Below are positions 33,520 to 44,999 of a stretch of DNA of 64,000 nt, piece after piece. The DNA comes from Sphagnum compactum (Eukaryota > Bryophyta > Sphagnopsida > Sphagnales), in NCBI GenBank assembly GCA_965153455.1, contig OZ234497.1:20019872-20083871 (forward strand). The letters are read 5' to 3'. Within the stretch, counting starts at the first letter, position 1. Every line of letters starts with the position of its first letter. The notes beneath the pieces are model-generated. The model did not search any database and was not told the DNA's origin. It saw nothing but the letters and a program-made list of their open reading frames with translations. A program made the position numbers and the translations under genes.

Positions 33520-34250
33520 TGCCCATAGGATCAACTAGTTTAGAAAAACAAATTACTTTTAATGGTAGGCCCTAACATTGGTTGTGAGTTCAAAGTTAAG
33601 GTCATAACAAAACATATTCTTATTGGACTTTTTGAAGATATTGGAACTACTTAGCAAGTTTTTGCAAAAAAATAATTAACTTTCTTGATTAATATAACTT
33701 GAGACAAAAGATCATTACATCTGAAAATTGAAGGTTCCAATTTAAATGTCATGATTATTGCACTAAAATCCATTGTGAATTATGAAACAATGGGTTCAAG
33801 GAGGAAAAGACTCAAGGGACTTGTTTTGTCCAAGTTTGTTAGTATGCCACAACAAATAACAAAGTCTATAAAGGTTTGAAACACATGTTCATAAAATTTG
33901 CTCAATCAAATTTGTAGAAAATATATTATTTGGTCCAAAAATATGGTAATATGAAGCAATGATGAAATAAGGCATGTGTTGACTTTGGTATTTGTTTAAA
34001 GAAACTAAAATAGTTGTATGAAAAGAAAGAAATATTAAACATTCGATCAATTCTAAGAATTTAAACTTTATTTTTTCATTTGTTTTACGTTTGTTAAATG
34101 ACTCAATGAATACTAAATTGAGTTTTTATTATTTGTCGATTTGCCACCAAGGTCATTATGTACCAGGAGGTTTTACAATTTCTAAGGGGTTATTGTTATT
34201 TGCTACATCGAGCAAATTGTAATGAAAATCATTAAGCATGGTCAAGACTC
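33520..34250 (+). pseudogene. hAT-like transposase relic 2
   Basis: Broken plus-strand coding sequence. In successive frames it reads HILIGLFEDIGTT, GSNLNVMIIALKSIVNYE, TQGTCFVQVC, NKACVDFGICLKKLK and finally RFATKVIMYQEVLQF near 34138. These correspond in order to the middle and C-terminal parts of the relics at 17890-18990 and 52790-54990. The N-terminal finger part is absent here. Multiple stops; not functional. Confidence 0.6.
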
Positions 34251-34620
34251 CATCTCCTCTAAGTTGACATATTTAAAAAATTATTGTGGACAACAGAAGC
34301 GAATTTGTGACAAAAAAATATTAATTTTTTGTTCCACAAAATGGGGAAAATTTGCCACAAAATAAAAGCATTCACATTAATGATTTGAGAACAACGTTTT
34401 TTCCCAAAAAAATTTGTCTTCTCAACCGAAAAAAAATAGGAGGAAATTTTTGGAAATCTGTTTTTAGAGTAAATTTGCGAAATTTTGATAATTTTGGGAA
34501 ATTTTTTTCCAAATTTCTGATCTGACAAAATTGAAAGAAAAACCCCCTATTTTTTTAATTAAAAAGGTCATGCCCCACTTGGCGGTACACTAATTACTCT
34601 CTCTTTCTTTCAATAAAACT
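34251..34620. other. AT-rich stretch with aaattttg words
   Basis: Short inverted words (ttttgggaaat, aatttgccacaaaat) suggest an eroded repeat related to the AGCCAAATTTGGCT family. Nothing coding. Confidence 0.35.
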
Positions 34621-36266
34621 ACCGGCCAACAATAAAATCGCAGACGGCCTCAGAAAATCTCACTTCTTTTGCATAATAGGTAGCTGCATACTGGGTAGCT
34701 AGTAGGTACCTAGGTTACGTGGCCCTGTTCTTCACGATCCTGTAGTGATCATATAAGCGTGGGAACAGGCGAAGAGCGCCAAGCCAACGACGGGGCGGCG
34801 TCATTTGCGGGGGAACGTGGCGCCAGGGGAACGCCGCCCGCACGCCAGCCCCACTCTTCTGCTCGGCGCTGGACAACCTCATTAGTAACTTACTAAATAA
34901 CTAGGCACCTACTTACAGTGCGGGTCCTCCGACGGCCGAGATCATCCCATCCGACTTGTGTCCCAACCTAGGATTTCTCTTTTTCATAACTCGATTTCTT
35001 TTCCGTTTCCTCTTTAATGCGGCGCCTGCTTTCTTTCCTCACTACTGTAGATTACCATCTAACGACCTCGTCTTCACGACGGACAACAGTGTTGGTCCTA
35101 CCGCTGCGCACGTCTCGACCTCGCACTGCAATTTTGTTTGGCGAATTGTGTCAGATTGCAGCTGAAGAGTTTCTAGATCGATCGTGCGCGCGCGCGCTCA
35201 GTGGTGCCGCTAGACTCTGTGATCATGTCGTCAATGCGTATCTCTCATGATAGTCATGATCGCACTAATTTTTTTCACGCTTAGATCGACTCCCGCGAGT
35301 AGGTTGATGGACTCTTAAAAACTCCTTTCACCCCCATGTATATACCTTATGGGTTTGTTTTGCGCAGTTGAGGATTGCGGCAGGTTCATGTGACTTGGCG
35401 ATCACAGTACTTAGAGTATTTCTGATTCAAACAGTAGATTGATTTGTTAAAGTTCTGGTGGACAGTAATTGAAAGAGTTTTGTTGGAAAGTGAAATGGCA
35501 GGCTGAGAAGCTCCAGATGGATCGATCGATCGATCGTGCAAAGCATGAATTTGTCGCCTGTTGTTGTACTTCACTTTTTCTTGTTTCCCCAGCTCATAAA
35601 GATACATGCTGTTGTTGCATCGACCCAAGTTCCAACGTCTGTGCTTACAATCGCGTTTTCTTTTTGTTTTCCAGTATTTATAACTACCGATGTTGTAGCC
35701 TGAGATCATGATCGGTAGTTAAGTCTTTTAATTAAGGTGGATTCTGGAATGCAGTTAAGATAGTCGCTATTGTCATGGTCGAAGGTGTGATCGAGATCCA
35801 TCAGCAGCGTTTTTATTTGATGATGTCGATGGGAAAATCGCGGAACAAGGATACTACTACTACTACTACTACTGTCGACCATCCTCACGTCGACTGTTTC
35901 TTCGTGGCATGTCCTCGCATGGCGCCGCGGGGCCGGAAGTTGCTTCAGATGGGTGTCATGTTGAAATAAAAACACGAAATTCGCACTGTTGGAACTGCAG
36001 TATAAGACCCCCGGGGCTGCTACCAGATTCTTGATCAGATTTCTTCCGGCAAGGCCGCGAGATCATTCCTTCGTAGCTGTGGTCTTGGACAACATGCCGG
36101 TATGTGAAAGAGTCTAGTCTCTGAAATCTTTCTCTTTCTTGGCTGTGTGTTCCGTCACGATTTCTTCAAATTTTAAGCTCTAAGTTGATCTCTTGGACTT
36201 TGGACAATATTCATCTTTGATTCAGTACTTGCAGCTGCACTTGGAAAAGTTTGTGCTTCGTGATCG
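34621..36266 (+). promoter_or_regulatory. upstream region and probable 5' leader of the OVATE gene
   Basis: GC content rises sharply at about 34760-34860 (a G/C-rich block with gcggcgtc and gccgcccgcacgcc). The palindrome TAGGTACCTA lies at 34703-34712. A (TAC) microsatellite lies at 35857-35878. A short ATG frame at 36095 (MPVCERV then stop) overlaps a good-looking donor ccg|gtatgt, so a leader intron ending near 36230 or a short upstream ORF is possible. Confidence 0.4.
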
Positions 36267-39017
36267 ATGTCTAAATCTGCAAGCTTTTTCAAGGAAATTA
36301 TGCAGGTCCTGCCGAACACATGGGTTTTGAAGCTGCGGGACATGAGGAGGAAGAGTCAGAAGCAGCAGCAACCTCCAGCTGCAGAGGCAATTGATCAAGT
36401 AGAAGGCTCAGCTGGGCGCGAGAGCTGCCCGGCTACCACAGATCATTTTGCAGGAGGTGATCCCATGAGCTTCGTTCGCACTGCATTGAGGACTTCGCGC
36501 CAGTCGAAGCAGTCGCCGATCCGAGTCTTCTCTAGTCCCGTCTCATGGCATGGCTCGACGGACAATCTGCATGGTGTCGTCGAGCCCCGCTGTAAGAGTC
36601 CCGTGAATCACAAAGTCTTCGATATCCCATATCCCAATGCTTCTCCAGGGAAGAATTTAATGAGAACTCCTAGCCCACGAAGAAGTACAACAGCTTCTTC
36701 CATGAAAACACCCACTCTGCTAAAAGCTGTCAGTAAGCGTGATCAGGATCCTCTTGCATTCGGCCGCCGCGAGGCTGATCCTCAAGCAGTGGAGAGTAGT
36801 TTGCAGTCCAGTGCAAAGCCGCCGCTGATGATCAGATCTTCTGCACCCTCCGCCTCTAACTTCTCATCATCGCCTGGTCCAGATTCAGAAGACGGTTTAG
36901 ACTTCACGACGGCGCCCAGGGAGGTTGCTGCATTGTCGACGGGTGCGTTCAGGAAAACAGCGCAGTCTAGAGTGCAGCGGAATTCTTCCACTACGGCGCC
37001 GCGGGCTGGTCGAACTCGCCACGGCAGTTTGGACATGGATAGTCTCGAAGTCTCGGCGTTCGCGCTAGACCGAGCTTTGAAGGAGTTCAATAGCATGGGT
37101 GTTACTGGTCTCAAGCTGGCGGCCAAGTCGTCGTCTCGTGGGGACAGGAAGGAGTCGAAGCCGCGCCCGGCGCAAGAAAAGAAGATTCAAGACGAGTGGA
37201 CCGAGGAGCTCAGTAGAGGAGCATTGGTGAAGCAGCAACTCTTTCTCAAGAAACGAGCAGCCTCGAAGCTGCAGCTGGACGATACACAGTCCTTGAAACA
37301 GCTGGAGCTCCGATCTCTTAGCGCGATGCAGCAGTCATGGGATTCTGAAGAGAATGATCTCCAAGCTGGTATATTAGTCATGCAGGAGCCTCCTCATACC
37401 CAATCGAAGCTCCTCACTCTCCCTAGTTGTCTGACCCTCGGCTGGGATAATGCCGGCGACGACGACCCACAAACAGTTTTTGATCCCGACGACTCCATTG
37501 AATGCACGAGACGCAAATTGTTGAACAAGTTCAACGATGATGATGATGATAGCAGCAGCTTCGCACTACTGCACCAGGCAGCTGAAGAAGCTGCTGCCAG
37601 CTGCTGGGGTTCATTCTCCAGCCCTTTGCCAAGCGACGAGAGCATCTTCACGTCCTCTTACAACTTAGCCGGAGACGTGAAGAACAGTTTTCCCAAGAAA
37701 AGCTTCTGTTCTACCTCCTCGGACTCCAGTGGAATCACGTCGACGAGTGGAGAATTCGAAGAAGATCTAGTACGCGAGCACTGGAATGCTGCTACAAGCG
37801 ACGTACTCAGCTCCGACGACATGAGTTCCGCAGCTTCGAGATTTGAAAATCGGAAAGCAGCAAAGCTTTTCCGAGCGGCAAACTGCAGACTTTCAAGAGA
37901 GAAATCACCAAGATTCCTCGAAGATCTCGAAGAGGCAGCTGAGGCAATTCAGCTGGAATCATGCTTTGATAGCGACGTCACGGAAGAGCGCCTGAGCGAC
38001 TCAGAACGTCCAGGAGTACCTGGTAACCGGATCGAGAGATTCGATTCTCCGGGAAGCTTCAAGAGCTCAACAATTTCTAGTCGAGACTTCAACGGATTCA
38101 ACATGATCTCGCGAGCTGCAGTCTGCGAGCAAGAGGCATTAGCGAAGAAGACTTGGGTTATTCCGGTTCACAAGCGCCAGGGCAAAAGCGTCGGGTCATC
38201 GTGCGACAATCGTACTAGAGGAACTTCTCATATTATGCAGCTGAACTCTTCTGCAGCAGCTTTGTCTGCGGCCGATCACGAGGGGACTCCTGTATCCAGT
38301 TCGGCTGCCACCGCAAGGAAGCACCCGGCAAGGTCGAGAGCGAAACGCTTGTATGAAATCGACTCTCAGCTGGAAACAGCTAGAAGAAAGAAGTCGGCTT
38401 CGCGACGGAAGAGTAACAAACTCTGCCATCGCGAGCTTACGAGATCCAAATCACAATCCGCTGATCATTCTTACTTGAAAACAGCTTCATTAGCAGCAGA
38501 TCCAGTACAAATGAAGTCAGAAGCGATGTCGAAATCGGAGACATGGGCACCTCACAAGCAGCTGGAGACGACAGCAGCAGCAGCAGCAGTTAAAACTACA
38601 AACCCTAACTCATCAAATGCATTACCGAGGCTTCTTCAAGAACAAAACGATTTAGATCGTAAACAACAAGAGCAGCAAATGTTAGTGCACAACAGGCGGT
38701 CGAGTTACTTGCAGAGCCGCTGCAAGGGCGACGAGGAGGAGGAGGAGGAGGAGGAGGAGGACTTGGTGACGATGCCGGAAGAGTTGAACGGGGTGGTGAA
38801 GGAGAGTGTGGCACTGGTGAAAAGCTCGTACAATCCTTACAACGACTTCAAGGAATCCATGATCGAGATGATCGTGGAGAAGGACATTCAAGAATCCCGC
38901 GACTTGGAGGAGCTGCTGCAGTGCTATCTGTCGCTCAACGCAGTGGAGTACCACGCCCTCATCGTCGAGGTTTTCACAGAAGTCTGGTGGGAAATCTTCG
39001 AAAGACTTCAACCCTAA
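36267..39017 (+). CDS. OFP: OVATE family protein, unusually long (916 aa)
   Basis: OVATE family proteins are plant nuclear transcriptional repressors that partner TALE homeodomain (KNOX/BELL) proteins and affect growth and cell-wall programmes. The C-terminal 73 residues (about 844-916) form a complete OVATE (DUF623) domain: VALVKSSYNPYNDFKESM, EMIVEKDI, DLEELLQCYLSLN and YHALIVEVFTEVWWEIF. Residues 14-26, VLPNTWVLKLRDM, match the N-terminal OFP signature (P-N-x-W-x-x-KL-x-DM). Between them lie about 800 residues of Ser-, Lys- and Gln-rich, probably disordered sequence with poly-Asp, poly-Ala and a nine-Glu run at about 824-833 (GAG repeat at 38728-38760). Most OFPs are 200-400 residues, so this one is much expanded. 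Intronless, as usual for the family. The frame is intact. The stop TAA lies inside a CCCTAAA unit. Confidence 0.95.
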   Translation: MSKSASFFKEIMQVLPNTWVLKLRDMRRKSQKQQQPPAAEAIDQVEGSAGRESCPATTDHFAGGDPMSFVRTALRTSRQSKQSPIRVFSSPVSWHGSTDNLHGVVEPRCKSPVNHKVFDIPYPNASPGKNLMRTPSPRRSTTASSMKTPTLLKAVSKRDQDPLAFGRREADPQAVESSLQSSAKPPLMIRSSAPSASNFSSSPGPDSEDGLDFTTAPREVAALSTGAFRKTAQSRVQRNSSTTAPRAGRTRHGSLDMDSLEVSAFALDRALKEFNSMGVTGLKLAAKSSSRGDRKESKPRPAQEKKIQDEWTEELSRGALVKQQLFLKKRAASKLQLDDTQSLKQLELRSLSAMQQSWDSEENDLQAGILVMQEPPHTQSKLLTLPSCLTLGWDNAGDDDPQTVFDPDDSIECTRRKLLNKFNDDDDDSSSFALLHQAAEEAAASCWGSFSSPLPSDESIFTSSYNLAGDVKNSFPKKSFCSTSSDSSGITSTSGEFEEDLVREHWNAATSDVLSSDDMSSAASRFENRKAAKLFRAANCRLSREKSPRFLEDLEEAAEAIQLESCFDSDVTEERLSDSERPGVPGNRIERFDSPGSFKSSTISSRDFNGFNMISRAAVCEQEALAKKTWVIPVHKRQGKSVGSSCDNRTRGTSHIMQLNSSAAALSAADHEGTPVSSSAATARKHPARSRAKRLYEIDSQLETARRKKSASRRKSNKLCHRELTRSKSQSADHSYLKTASLAADPVQMKSEAMSKSETWAPHKQLETTAAAAAVKTTNPNSSNALPRLLQEQNDLDRKQQEQQMLVHNRRSSYLQSRCKGDEEEEEEEEEDLVTMPEELNGVVKESVALVKSSYNPYNDFKESMIEMIVEKDIQESRDLEELLQCYLSLNAVEYHALIVEVFTEVWWEIFERLQP

Positions 39018-39360
39018 ATCCTAGAATTGCTCGGCTAAACCCTAAACCCTGAAATTGCTCGGCTAAACCCTAGACCCTCCGTGAATCCAAAACCCTGAGA
39101 TTGTTACCCTAAACCGTAGACCCTAAAACCCTAAACTGTGAATCCTAAACCCCTAAACTGGGAATCCTAAACCCTGAACTTGCTCCCCTAAATCCTACAC
39201 CCTTAACCCCTAAATCGGGAATCCTAAACCCTGAAATTGCTCGCCCAAACCCTAGACCCTAAACCCCTAAACCATGAATCCTAAACGCTGAAATTCTCAA
39301 TCTTCCAAATACCACATTATCAAATTGTATCAATCTAAACCCTAAAACCTTAAACCCTAC
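39010..39360 (+). repeat. degenerate telomere-type (CCCTAAA) array
   Basis: More than twenty ccctaaa/ccctaga/ccctgaa words are interspersed with recurring spacers such as ttgctcggctaaa and gaatcctaaac. The array begins within the last codons of the OVATE gene. It looks like an eroded interstitial telomeric sequence, or a telo-box-rich 3' UTR that has expanded. Confidence 0.85.
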
Positions 39361-40410
39361 AAAAAAAACTAGATTTGTGCAATTCACATCCGGGGAGGAA
39401 AAAATCAATAATACATCAAGACTATACTAGACACAACCACTCAGCTACAAGGCAATCTGAGAGTTGTAAGCTTTCTGAACTAAGTGTTTGGTGTGCAAAA
39501 TATGAGGAATTCTTTCAAAGGTTTATAGGTTTTTTTGAAATTGAAAGAGAGATTCGTCTTCAATAAGGTTTTGTGAAGGATTACTACCTACTGCCCTGAT
39601 ATGTTTTTGCCAAATAGAAACTCCTAATGAAAAGATCTCCAGATTGAAGGGATTCTTACTTCAAAGGTTTTAGGCTTTTGGTGGAAACTAACTTCCATTG
39701 AAAAGGTCTTGAGATTTATTGAAGGGATTATTTAAGAGGTTTTTAGGGTTTTCTCGTTGAAAGATTTTTCAAGTGAGTTAGTGAAGTATACTAACTACTA
39801 CTACCCTCAAACAATGATGAGACCAAAGTTGTGATAAGATATCAATTTTTTGAGTTCTGTTTGATGTTTTGACAAGTTTTGTACTGGTTATATAGACGCT
39901 CAAAAAACAACTTCTCTTTTTTGTGTTGGTTTGTATGGAACTTACAACAACAATTAGTAGCTTCAAAGTGTTTATGTCAAGTTTTTTCTGTAATCTCTTG
40001 ATATGATATTAGATGTTGATCCAAGAAAGTTGAGCTGAGATCTCAGAATTTTTCAGTCAATGGATATGGCAATTCCATTTCATAAGGTGTTTTGTTATGC
40101 CTCAGCTTGGCTTCATTATTTCTCTTCTACATTGATTTGTGCATTAGCCCTCTCTAACTATTTGTTCTTTTGGGCGAGAATTTTTCTTTTTTCTGTCCTT
40201 GAACCAAATCCTAACATGCTCTTCCAGTGATGGTTGTTGCAGTATTTTTATAACACTCTCATTCAAGGTTTCTTATTGAAAGGGCCTGATATTGTGCAAT
40301 GTGCACTTTCAGCCTAACAAGATGACAGAGATTGACAACCAGCAACAATCTAGAGACCCATTTGCAACTGTGTGAAATTCCCATAGCTATGCAGCTTGCA
40401 ACTTAAAAAC
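39361..40410. other. intergenic, local repeats
   Basis: The phrases aaaggttttaggctttt, aagaggtttttagggttttc and gattgaaggg recur between 39520 and 39760, giving a diverged tandem pattern of roughly 90 bases. No gene recognised. Confidence 0.4.
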
Positions 40411-40417
40411 AAGGATG

Positions 40418-40459
40418 TTTGGGTCACATGCTTCACTAGCTGGAAGCATGTGACCCAAA
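40418..40459. repeat. 17-bp perfect hairpin with 8-base loop
   Basis: tttgggtcacatgcttc (40418-40434) is perfectly complementary to gaagcatgtgacccaaa (40443-40459). No T-rich tail or neighbouring gene supports a terminator role; a small inverted-repeat insertion is more likely. Confidence 0.85.
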
Positions 40460-40719
40460 ACCCTTCATATGGTGCGTGGCAGGGATAAGTTGAGGTCAAC
40501 TTGTGTTTTCTTTTTACTACCCTAATTAATTATGGCACAAATTAGAACTGAACCTAATAGCTATAGCATTGTGCTAAGAGTTAATTATCTTTTAAATATA
40601 ATTAACAACATCAAATTTTGATTGCATTCATTAATGAAAGTTTGCAAGACTCTTCTATGCATCTAATGATTGTAACTTTTGTATAATTTAGTGCCAGCCC
40701 TTTTGTTTTCTGGTGCAAA

Positions 40720-40950
40720 ATTTTGCATTGTTGTCAAATTTTGGAAAATTTATCTTGAAAATCCAATAAGTTTTTGAAAAGAAAATTGCAATTTTTTAAA
40801 AAATCACCATATTTCTATATATGGTTCAAGTAGGTAGAAAATATAAATAAGGATGTTTAATTTTTTTCCTTTCATATTTCCATAGCCAAATTTGGCTAAG
40901 TTAGCTTATGGATGCCACCTTGGCTACATCAGAAAATTGAAAAAAAATAA
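40720..40950 (+). repeat. AGCCAAATTTGGCT family copy
   Basis: Palindrome at 40884-40897, preceded by aaatcaccatat and cctttcatatttcc, followed by cttggctacatcagaaaattg. Same order as the other copies. Confidence 0.65.
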
Positions 40951-42990
40951 TTGCACCAAAATTTCCAAAACTACATAATTGAATTTTCAAAAAATATTGT
41001 AAATAGGATGGTCTTAATTAATTAAATTGATTAAATTTCCAGCATGACTTGGTAGTGGTTCATTTCATTGGCTCAAATAAATTCATACAAAAATATAAAT
41101 TTGATCTCTTATAAAATTTGTCTTAAAGAATGATGATAGAATTTAGTTAATTGTTTTCCTTATTTTCTCAATACGTTTTTTTTTAATAACTCCATGTTCA
41201 AATTTTGTTAATATTTCTAAATTGATATTATAGTATATATATATTGGTGTTTGTTTTGTTTGTAATCACACCTTAACCTTCCCAAACCTTGAGGCCTTTC
41301 CTTGCACTTAAATTGGTGCTATTGAAAAATCCTTGACATGTTGGTGTGCACATTTTTCATTGTGTAATTTTTTGAATTAATGGAGCAAAAGTTATTGAAT
41401 TTAAAGTGATTTTTTTAGTGAAATTTGATTAGAGATTAGAATTTTGATTTTTTCAACCAATCAATGTCTCTTCAAGCCATAACACTTGAGCCAATAAATT
41501 TTTTTGCTCACATGCTTCACACATGGACCAATAAAATTAGAACCATTTCAATCAATCAATGTCTATTCATAATATGATCTTTTGGTTTGCCCTTTCACAT
41601 CATGGGAGGAAATGGATGGATAATTTTGCATTGGCCATGATATTTGCCTTTTCATTAGAAAATACAAAAATATGTTTTCCACAATTAGCTTTTTTGGAAA
41701 GTTGTAGACTTGAGATGATCACACTTGGGCGATAGTACAAGGGCCCACTACTATGAATGAAATAGATCAAGTTTCAAAAACCCTATCTAGATTGATTTCA
41801 AATCACATAAGACTTTTCAAAATATTAATCAATTTTTTGAGGTTATGTCATTGGCTAGCACCCCAAAATGGATTTAGCATTAAATGGCAACAAGTTTCTA
41901 AATCATGTCTAAATTATTTTTTTAAATAGTTAATAAATGCTACCAAATTAAAATGAAAATATAAATGTGATGAAATGTTATATATATATATATATATATA
42001 TTCAAAATTTGGTGATGTTTTTCCAAAAATGAAAATATAATGACAAAATATTCCATTTTTATTTTTTGCACTTTGACAAAAAAAAAGTTGCACAACAAAA
42101 TCATCATGCACAAATGCCATAATATAATTCTTCTTTCACAATACTTACAAGCCATGGGTCCTAACAATTATGTGAACCCAAAAATGAATCACATGTAAGA
42201 AAGTGGGTCCAACAACAATCATGCAATGTCCATGAGCAATGCAATGGTTGAAAACAACAAGGCAATGACTATGAAATGAAGGAAAGAAAGAATTTCAAAT
42301 GCTCATATGAACTTCTTTCTTGTTTCAAATGCTTCATGAATTGTCTTCCGCCTTTCAAAAAGAAAGGAATGGAGGGAATCATTCTCTCTTGTTCCTTTTG
42401 GTCCTTTCTTTCTTAAAAAAGGACATATACAATGTGTGAAGGTTTTGTCTACATTTGAAATCTCTTATCAAGTTTTGAAGACAATCGCAATTGGGCACAA
42501 AGTGCTCACTAGTCCAAATTAGAGAAGTCTTATCATCCGCACTTTTGGAATGATCATTTTATGTGGAAATGGAAGTCATGCATCATAACATTCCAGCTGT
42601 AATCAAAAGTTCAAGCAAAGGAGGAGCATTCTAATGTATTTTATAGCAAAACCAAATACAATTTGCTAGTGAACTAGAACTCGCTTAGAAACGTAAGGTA
42701 CCTTTGTGTCCTATGGCATCATAACCATTGCTACTTATGTTTAGGCTTATGACCACATTCACCTTATGCTTTATGATGGTAAGGCCAAGGCCTGGGGGAG
42801 ATTCCCAAAAGGGACTTGGCTATCACCTCATATTAGACAGAGCCCAAGGTGTAATTCGCTTCTGCCAAGTCGTCACTCAATATGTATTTAAAATACTCAG
42901 AAACATTTCCTAGTGTATTTGTAGGGCACCTTATATAGGTTAATAATGCCTTCTTAAAAGGGGGAGGTGTCTTATGCCAACAAGAGGCAG
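40951..42990. other. AT-rich intergenic stretch
   Basis: A TA microsatellite lies at 41979-42001. No coding signal recognised. Short repeated phrases (caatcaatgtct with ttca, at about 41460 and 41555) suggest an old duplication. Confidence 0.35.
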
Positions 42991-42994
42991 CTCA

Positions 42995-43165
42995 AACCTT
43001 TAGGGAGGTAGCACTTGTACATCCAAATAACATAGAGAGCATCTAGGTAACTATAAAGAACATAGGTAGCACTTGTATTAAGGGAAGGTAGCACTTGTAT
43101 GCCCACATAACATAGGGAGCACCTAGGTAGCACTTGCATTAGGGAGGTAGCACTTCTAATAAGGG
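42995..43165 (+). repeat. degenerate minisatellite with 'gggaggtagcacttgta'
   Basis: The phrase aggtagcactt occurs five times (about 43008, 43065, 43087, 43125 and 43146). It is interspersed with cccaaataacatagggagca-type words and has a rough spacing of about 77 bases between the larger units. Confidence 0.7.
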
Positions 43166-44687
43166 AAGCCCAAATAACATTACACCCATTTCTGTTGGGG
43201 GTCATGGGTTGGTTTGTTGTTTATTGCCTAGTTATGTTGGTTGCTCATGTGCAATTAGGACGCAATGAGGCCGGTTAATGTCTAGTGAGCCCTAATTTGC
43301 ACTAATTCAAAACTTATATTCCTGGTTGTACTCATGCTATGTACATCTTCAGGTTGAAAGATGCTGAGGTTTTAAATGAAATAACTATTATAACTATCGT
43401 TCCATCAGATTTGATTATTGATTATTATTACATGGGAACCCATATCCATAAGTTTGCCATGGGCCGACCTAAGAAAGCAACCTATTTGATAAGGGCCCTC
43501 ACTTATTAACCAGTAATTAAAAATCGCTGCACAAATGGATCAAACCAAAGAAAGCAGTTACTGAGATATATTAATTGCCATCAACGTAATATTTCTCCAA
43601 CAATCTCCCCTATGAAGCCAACATAATCAATCCAAAATAAACTAACACATTTGTGGAGATGGAGGTCGAAATTGACCAAAAGAATATGTTCTAGCGATAG
43701 TCAAGTTGGGCAATGACATCTCTAATGCAGTATGTATTCTTACCGAAAGAATACATATTGCATATATGTCATTGAGATTATGCCTTGCATGTCCTTATTC
43801 ATCTTTTTACTAAAAAAAATGGGGGGGTTCATCCCAGTTCAACAAACTTTTTTTGTAATGAGTCATTTTGATTGGCCCATCACCAAGAAAATACTGAAAC
43901 TTTGGAGGCACCTAAAAATTAAAGTTCTTATTTTGTGAGTTTCTTTATACAGAGCTTGCCCTTTTGCCCACCTATGTAGTTGAAAAGAGGACAACTTTGG
44001 GCAAAACATATGGGGTGAAATTGTGGTGCTATTGGGAACAATTTGAGGAACATAGTCAGAATTTGGGGAATCCTTTGAGAACTTGATGGAAACATATTAG
44101 GAACAGAAAAAATTCAAATTCCCCCTGCCCCCAACTCCACCCTCCCTCAAAGGTTGTCACCAGTTTCAACCTAGGCTAATGGCAGGGACACACAATTTAG
44201 GGGCTTATTCAGGTGGGATAAATCTAAAAGGATTAATTCCTATCTATGGCCAACCCACAAAATTTGAATAATTTTGATAAATGCCTTCCATTGCAATAAT
44301 TTGGAGAAGAAAGTGTAGGGCATTTTCAGGGCTTTGCCCAAGGCAAAGCTGACAGGGCCCTTATTTCAGAAGTGCCCTGGTCTAAGGCGGTTACACATTT
44401 GTAAAGAAGTGGGGAGGGGGGATTTTCAAGTCAGGGAAGATGGGGAAGGTTTTTCAAAATGGGAGAAAGCTTCAAAAAAATGAAATATTCATTTGCAAAG
44501 TTTGTGAACGTTTATTTCATTTCTGCTTGGCGGAGGAATACTTTACACCCTAAAACATGGCCTCCATGTACACTTGAAAAGAAGCGTGAGGTATGTAAAA
44601 ACTCGTGTTATTATTTGCATAATGAATTCTATTCATTTCAACTCTAAATTGATTGATTGACATTACTTTTAGTTCCTTTCCTTTGTT
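43166..44687. other. intergenic stretch, nothing recognised
   Basis: A short hairpin (atgtattctt / aagaatacat) lies at about 43734-43757. The phrase agggcccttatttcag at about 44358 relates to 1450-1510. No gene. Confidence 0.35.
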
Positions 44688-44970
44688 GGCCTTGCCGTGT
44701 GGTAGGCAAAGGTGTTTGTTGTGTTTAGATTCATTATAGAGTATATAGTAGTGTGAGGGAATTTGGCCCCTAGGTAGTAATAGGTTTATTTTTATATGAG
44801 AAATTTGAAAGATGATATTTTGGCTTGTGTCGAAACTTGAGATTAGTTACGGAGTTATAATATCTTGCGGGATTTTGGTTTCTTTTAGAGGAGTTTTTTA
44901 AGATTATATTTTTGCATGGTGAAATATTTGAGTGTTCATAATTCTTCTTTTAATGTAAACTGGCAAGGCC
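44688..44970 (+). mobile_element. MITE-like non-autonomous element, copy 2 (full length)
   Basis: A 283-bp element from ggccttgcc (44688-44696) to ggcaaggcc (44962-44970), a 9-bp perfect terminal inverted repeat, with an extended relative at 3786-4080 in inverse orientation. Both copies are followed outside the terminus by cac(a/g)gtgtgacacaccc-like sequence, so the true end may lie about 20 bases further out. No coding capacity. Confidence 0.7.
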
Positions 44971-44999
44971 ACAGTGTGACACATCCCTTGTTTTACTAG

